Shown here piece after piece: positions 61,883 to 64,000 of a stretch of DNA of 64,000 nucleotides (position 1 is its first letter; every line of letters begins with the position of its first letter). The position numbers and the translations under genes are program-made. The notes below the pieces were generated by a model. It was given only the letters and a program-made list of their open reading frames with translations, ran no database searches and was not told the DNA's origin. Where the stretch lies: assembly GCA_964596775.1 (NCBI GenBank), contig CAZQVN010000005.1:101634-165633 (forward strand). The letters run 5' to 3'. This stretch comes from CAZQVN01 sp964596775. Lineage in GTDB: Bacteria; Eisenbacteria; RBG-16-71-46; JABDJR01; JAWXBZ01.

Positions 61883-63128
61883 TGACTGTCCGGCCCTCCT
61901 CGATTCCCATGATCGCCGGAACGAAAAAGCCGGCGGCGCCCAGCACCACGCAGGCCAGACCTCCGGCCGCGTACAGCGTCCGGATACCGATCAGCTCGGC
62001 AACCGGGGCGGCGAAAACGAGGCCGAGCGGCGCGGCCAGTGCCGCGATGCTTCCGTAGAGCGTGAAGACACGCCCCTGGAATTCCGGCGCGATCGTGGCC
62101 TGCAGTATGGCCTGGATCGGGCCGTTGGCGAGCGGTGCCATGGCCCCCACGATCAGGATCGCCAGGAACGCCCCTGCCGCGGGCAGTGAACCCAGGAGGC
62201 AGGTGGCCACGCCGAGCGCCACGAGACCCGTCAGCGTCGTGCGGATCCGGGATCGAAATCCCCCCCAGACCCCGAGAGCGATCCCCCCGGCCAGCGTGCC
62301 GATTCCGAACATCGAAGTCATGAAGCCGAGGCGGGTCGCGTCCCCGCCCGACTCCGACACGAGCAGCGGCAGCAGCGAAAATGCCGGCACGAGGCACACG
62401 TTGATCATGGCGGCCAGGCCGAGCAGGGCGATGTGTCCCGTCCGTTCCCTCAGGTAGCGGAATCCCGCGACCACATCCCGGATCACCGAGGTCACGCCCA
62501 GCGCCTCCCGATGATCCTGTCGCGGCGAAGGGACCGGCGTGACGGAAAGCGGCGCGATCGCGATGAGCGCCGTCGCCACATCCACGAGCATCACTCCGGC
62601 CATCGGGAACAGCGTGTAGAGGAACGCTCCGATCGGAGCGGCCACGATGAGCATGCCTCCCTCGACGGCCTGGTTCAGCCCCTGGACCCGGGTCAGGTGC
62701 TGTTCCGGAACCATCAGGGGGGTCGAGGCCAGCACGGCCGGAGCATGGAACGCGGCACAGAGGGCGCGGACGAACAGCAGGGCGAGAACCGCGCCCACGC
62801 CGGCCTGGCCGGTCGCAAACGCCGCGGCCAGCAGGGCGGCCGCGGCGGCCGCGGTTCCGTCCGCCGCCAGCATCACCCGCCGGCGATCCCACCTGTCGAC
62901 GAGGGCGCCGATGAACGGGCCGAGGACCACCTGGGGAAGCAGGCCGACCAGGGTGGCCACCGCGAGGATCGTGGCCGAACCGGTCGTGGACGTGAGCCAC
63001 CAGATCAGCGCGAACTGCACGGCCTGGCTTCCGAAAAGGGAAACAACCTGGCCGGACCAGATGCGCCAGAAACGGTGCATCGACCGACTGTCCGGAGCCT
63101 GCCCTGTCCCCTCCTTTTCCGTGTTCAT
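61854..63128 (-). CDS. MFS efflux transporter (MFS_3, macrolide/enterobactin-exporter-like)
   Basis: 424 residues with about twelve membrane segments. Motifs such as FWRIWSGQVVSLFGSQAVQFALIWW (start only, FGSQAVQFALIWW), FIGALVDRWDRRRVM and LNQAVEGGMLIVAAPIGAFL are typical of the MFS_3 group. Its last 29 bases overlap the end of the giant secreted-protein gene on the other strand. The ArsR gene is divergent with a perfect operator between, so export is probably induced when a ligand releases the repressor. The substrate is unknown; drugs or siderophores are common for the group. Confidence 0.92.
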   Translation of the reverse strand: MNTEKEGTGQAPDSRSMHRFWRIWSGQVVSLFGSQAVQFALIWWLTSTTGSATILAVATLVGLLPQVVLGPFIGALVDRWDRRRVMLAADGTAAAAAALLAAAFATGQAGVGAVLALLFVRALCAAFHAPAVLASTPLMVPEQHLTRVQGLNQAVEGGMLIVAAPIGAFLYTLFPMAGVMLVDVATALIAIAPLSVTPVPSPRQDHREALGVTSVIRDVVAGFRYLRERTGHIALLGLAAMINVCLVPAFSLLPLLVSESGGDATRLGFMTSMFGIGTLAGGIALGVWGGFRSRIRTTLTGLVALGVATCLLGSLPAAGAFLAILIVGAMAPLANGPIQAILQATIAPEFQGRVFTLYGSIAALAAPLGLVFAAPVAELIGIRTLYAAGGLACVVLGAAGFFVPAIMGIEEGRTVITGPAQPSA

Positions 63129-63154
63129 GAGCCATCTCCATTGATAAGCGTCAG

Positions 63155-63184
63155 TTGATTATTCAAAATTACTTGAATAATCAA
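63155..63184. promoter_or_regulatory. Perfect 12-bp inverted repeat, likely ArsR operator
   Basis: Arms TTGATTATTCAA (63155-63166) and TTGAATAATCAA (63173-63184) are exact reverse complements, separated by AATTAC. Each arm is itself TTGA-N4-TCAA, so there are two adjacent half-site palindromes. It lies between the divergent MFS (start 63128) and ArsR-type (start 63216) genes, where it can control both. Confidence 0.8.
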
Positions 63185-63215
63185 GTTTTGTCAAGGAGGT
63201 GGTAGGATCCGCTCC

Positions 63216-63821
63216 ATGGCCGGACGCAAGAAGGAAAAGCCGACGGACGTCGCCTATACGCTGAAGGACCTCGAACAGGTGCGCGTTCTGTCGCACCCGC
63301 TTCGAGTGCGCATCCTCGAGTCCCTGTTCACGGAGCGCACGACGAAACAGGTGGCCGAACTGCTCGGCGAGAAGCCGACACGTCTCTACCACCACGTGGC
63401 CGCCCTGGAACGGGTCGGACTCGTCCGGCTCATCCGCACGCGGCGCAATCGCGGGGCCGTGGAAAAGTACTATCGGGCGGTGGCCAGGGCATTCAACGCC
63501 GACCCCACCCTTTTCGAAACCGCGGACAGGACCGGGGCGGGGAAGGGGGCGATGGCCACCCTCGTCGACCGGTTCTTCGACCGGACCGCGCGGGAAGTGT
63601 CGGCGCTGATCCGCTCCGACGTGGCCGATTCCGTGGAGGAGGTCGGAATCATCAGCTTTCTCGAGATACACGCGTCCGAGGGGGAGATGGCCCGACTGCG
63701 CACGAAACTCCTGAAGATCATCAAGGATCTGGAGAAGGACCCGGACAAGGATCCCGGCTCGAAGGCGCGGAAGTTCCGGATGACGCTGGCGTTCTTTCCG
63801 CTGGATCTGGAGGGGAAGTAA
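63216..63821 (+). CDS. ArsR-family winged-helix repressor
   Basis: 201 residues from ATG 63216. The HTH lies at about 19-80: VRVLSHPLRVRILESLF, TTKQVAELLGEKPTRLYHHV and LERVGLVRLIRTR. The C-terminal 120 residues (AFNADPTLFETADR to the Lys/Asp-rich KDLEKDPDKDPGSK) form an effector part unlike the metal-binding ArsR proteins, with no Cys pairs, so it likely responds to an organic ligand or is a homologue of the HTH_20 group. It is divergent from the MFS exporter and flanks the perfect operator, the usual plan for a repressor that controls its own transporter. Confidence 0.92.
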   Translation: MAGRKKEKPTDVAYTLKDLEQVRVLSHPLRVRILESLFTERTTKQVAELLGEKPTRLYHHVAALERVGLVRLIRTRRNRGAVEKYYRAVARAFNADPTLFETADRTGAGKGAMATLVDRFFDRTAREVSALIRSDVADSVEEVGIISFLEIHASEGEMARLRTKLLKIIKDLEKDPDKDPGSKARKFRMTLAFFPLDLEGK

Positions 63822-63912
63822 CGTCGTTCTCCGCTCCGGTCCCGCGGGCTCGGGACGGCCTGGCCCGGTAATTCTTCCACCGCACTTTCCCCTTGACCCG
63901 CTGACCGACAAA

Positions 63913-63932
63913 AGGTAACTCTTTAGTTACCT
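63913..63932 (+). promoter_or_regulatory. Perfect 8-bp inverted repeat abutting the next ATG
   Basis: AGGTAACT (63913-63920) and AGTTACCT (63925-63932) are exact reverse complements around CTTT. The second arm ends on the base before ATG 63933. This is a typical ArsR-type operator and may also hold the promoter; the sequence differs from the operator at 63155, so each repressor should have its own specificity. Confidence 0.7.
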
Positions 63933-64000
63933 ATGAAAACCGACCCGGAAACCCGCTCCGACGCCGTCTTCCCGGCCCTCGCGCATTCCGTCCGCCGGGA
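63933..64000 (+). CDS. ArsR-like transcriptional regulator, N-terminal fragment
   Basis: Only 22 residues are in the window: MKTDPETRSDAVFPALAHSVRR. The ending ALAHSVRR resembles the start of the ArsR winged-helix domain (usually LAHPxRRxIL), so a second ArsR-type repressor is likely, with its own operator directly upstream. No SD is present within 18 bases of the ATG, so a leaderless transcript is possible. The rest lies beyond the window. Confidence 0.6.
   Translation, partial: MKTDPETRSDAVFPALAHSVRR

Overview
GC-rich (roughly two-thirds G+C by eye), gene-dense bacterial chromosome from an uncultured organism, assembled from short reads (one 100-N scaffold gap). Many exported proteins with signal peptides, two very large secreted proteins ending in a FlgD/T9SS-like Ig sorting-type domain, a dockerin-like tail, several Ser/Thr kinases fused to TolB/PD40 or WD40 propellers, and SDs of the GGAGG type point to an FCB-group or neighbouring lineage (Eisenbacteria-, Krumholzibacteria-, Acidobacteria-like). 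This placement is inference from gene content, not a phylogeny.

Layout. 1-1912: end of an isoaspartyl peptidase gene, an exported coiled-coil protein and a membrane protein. 2047-5524: a tightly overlapping operon top6B / cyclase-family hydrolase / top6A, i.e. a bacterial DNA topoisomerase VI with an enzyme gene between its subunits. 5537-14686 (minus strand): prkA-yeaH-spoVR stress module, then a GT2 glycosyltransferase, a deoxyhypusine synthase-like enzyme, a class C serine hydrolase, a dockerin-like exported protein, and separately a HIT protein. 14803-18709: Cys-rich lipoprotein, thioesterase, then alaX / PTPS-II / folE / SDR, whose active-site spacing fits tetrahydrobiopterin synthesis rather than queuosine synthesis. 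18731-23220 (minus): FIST sensor protein coupled to a hybrid histidine kinase, and an MltB-like lytic transglycosylase.

23320-33429: three large kinase-propeller proteins, an MsrB-MsrA fusion whose decapeptide-repeat linker contains the assembly gap, TusA, and tRNA-Leu(UAA). 33507-36761: exported lamin-tail protein with three internal repeats. 37166-40303: YaiI/DUF188, AmpG-like MFS plus coiled-coil protein, a bidirectional terminator and two unannotated tandem 23-residue hydrophobic peptide genes ending in GKAGW. 40639-50099: MATE pump; a minus-strand series of CarH-like B12 photoreceptor regulator, TPR kinase and ABC-F ATPase; a divergent fasciclin/DUF4397 pair; and a CoA-transferase. 50160-61882: ECF sigma factor plus WD40 kinase, divergent from a 2544-residue secreted protein. 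61854-64000: MFS exporter and ArsR-type regulator sharing a perfect operator, then the start of another ArsR-like gene preceded by a second perfect palindrome.

The signalling theme is strong: five Ser/Thr kinases, a hybrid histidine kinase, a FIST protein, PrkA, an ECF sigma factor, a B12 light-sensor-type regulator and two ArsR regulators. The candidates for undescribed biology are the GKAGW micropeptide pair, the enzyme embedded between the topo VI subunits, and the MsrB-MsrA fusion linker.
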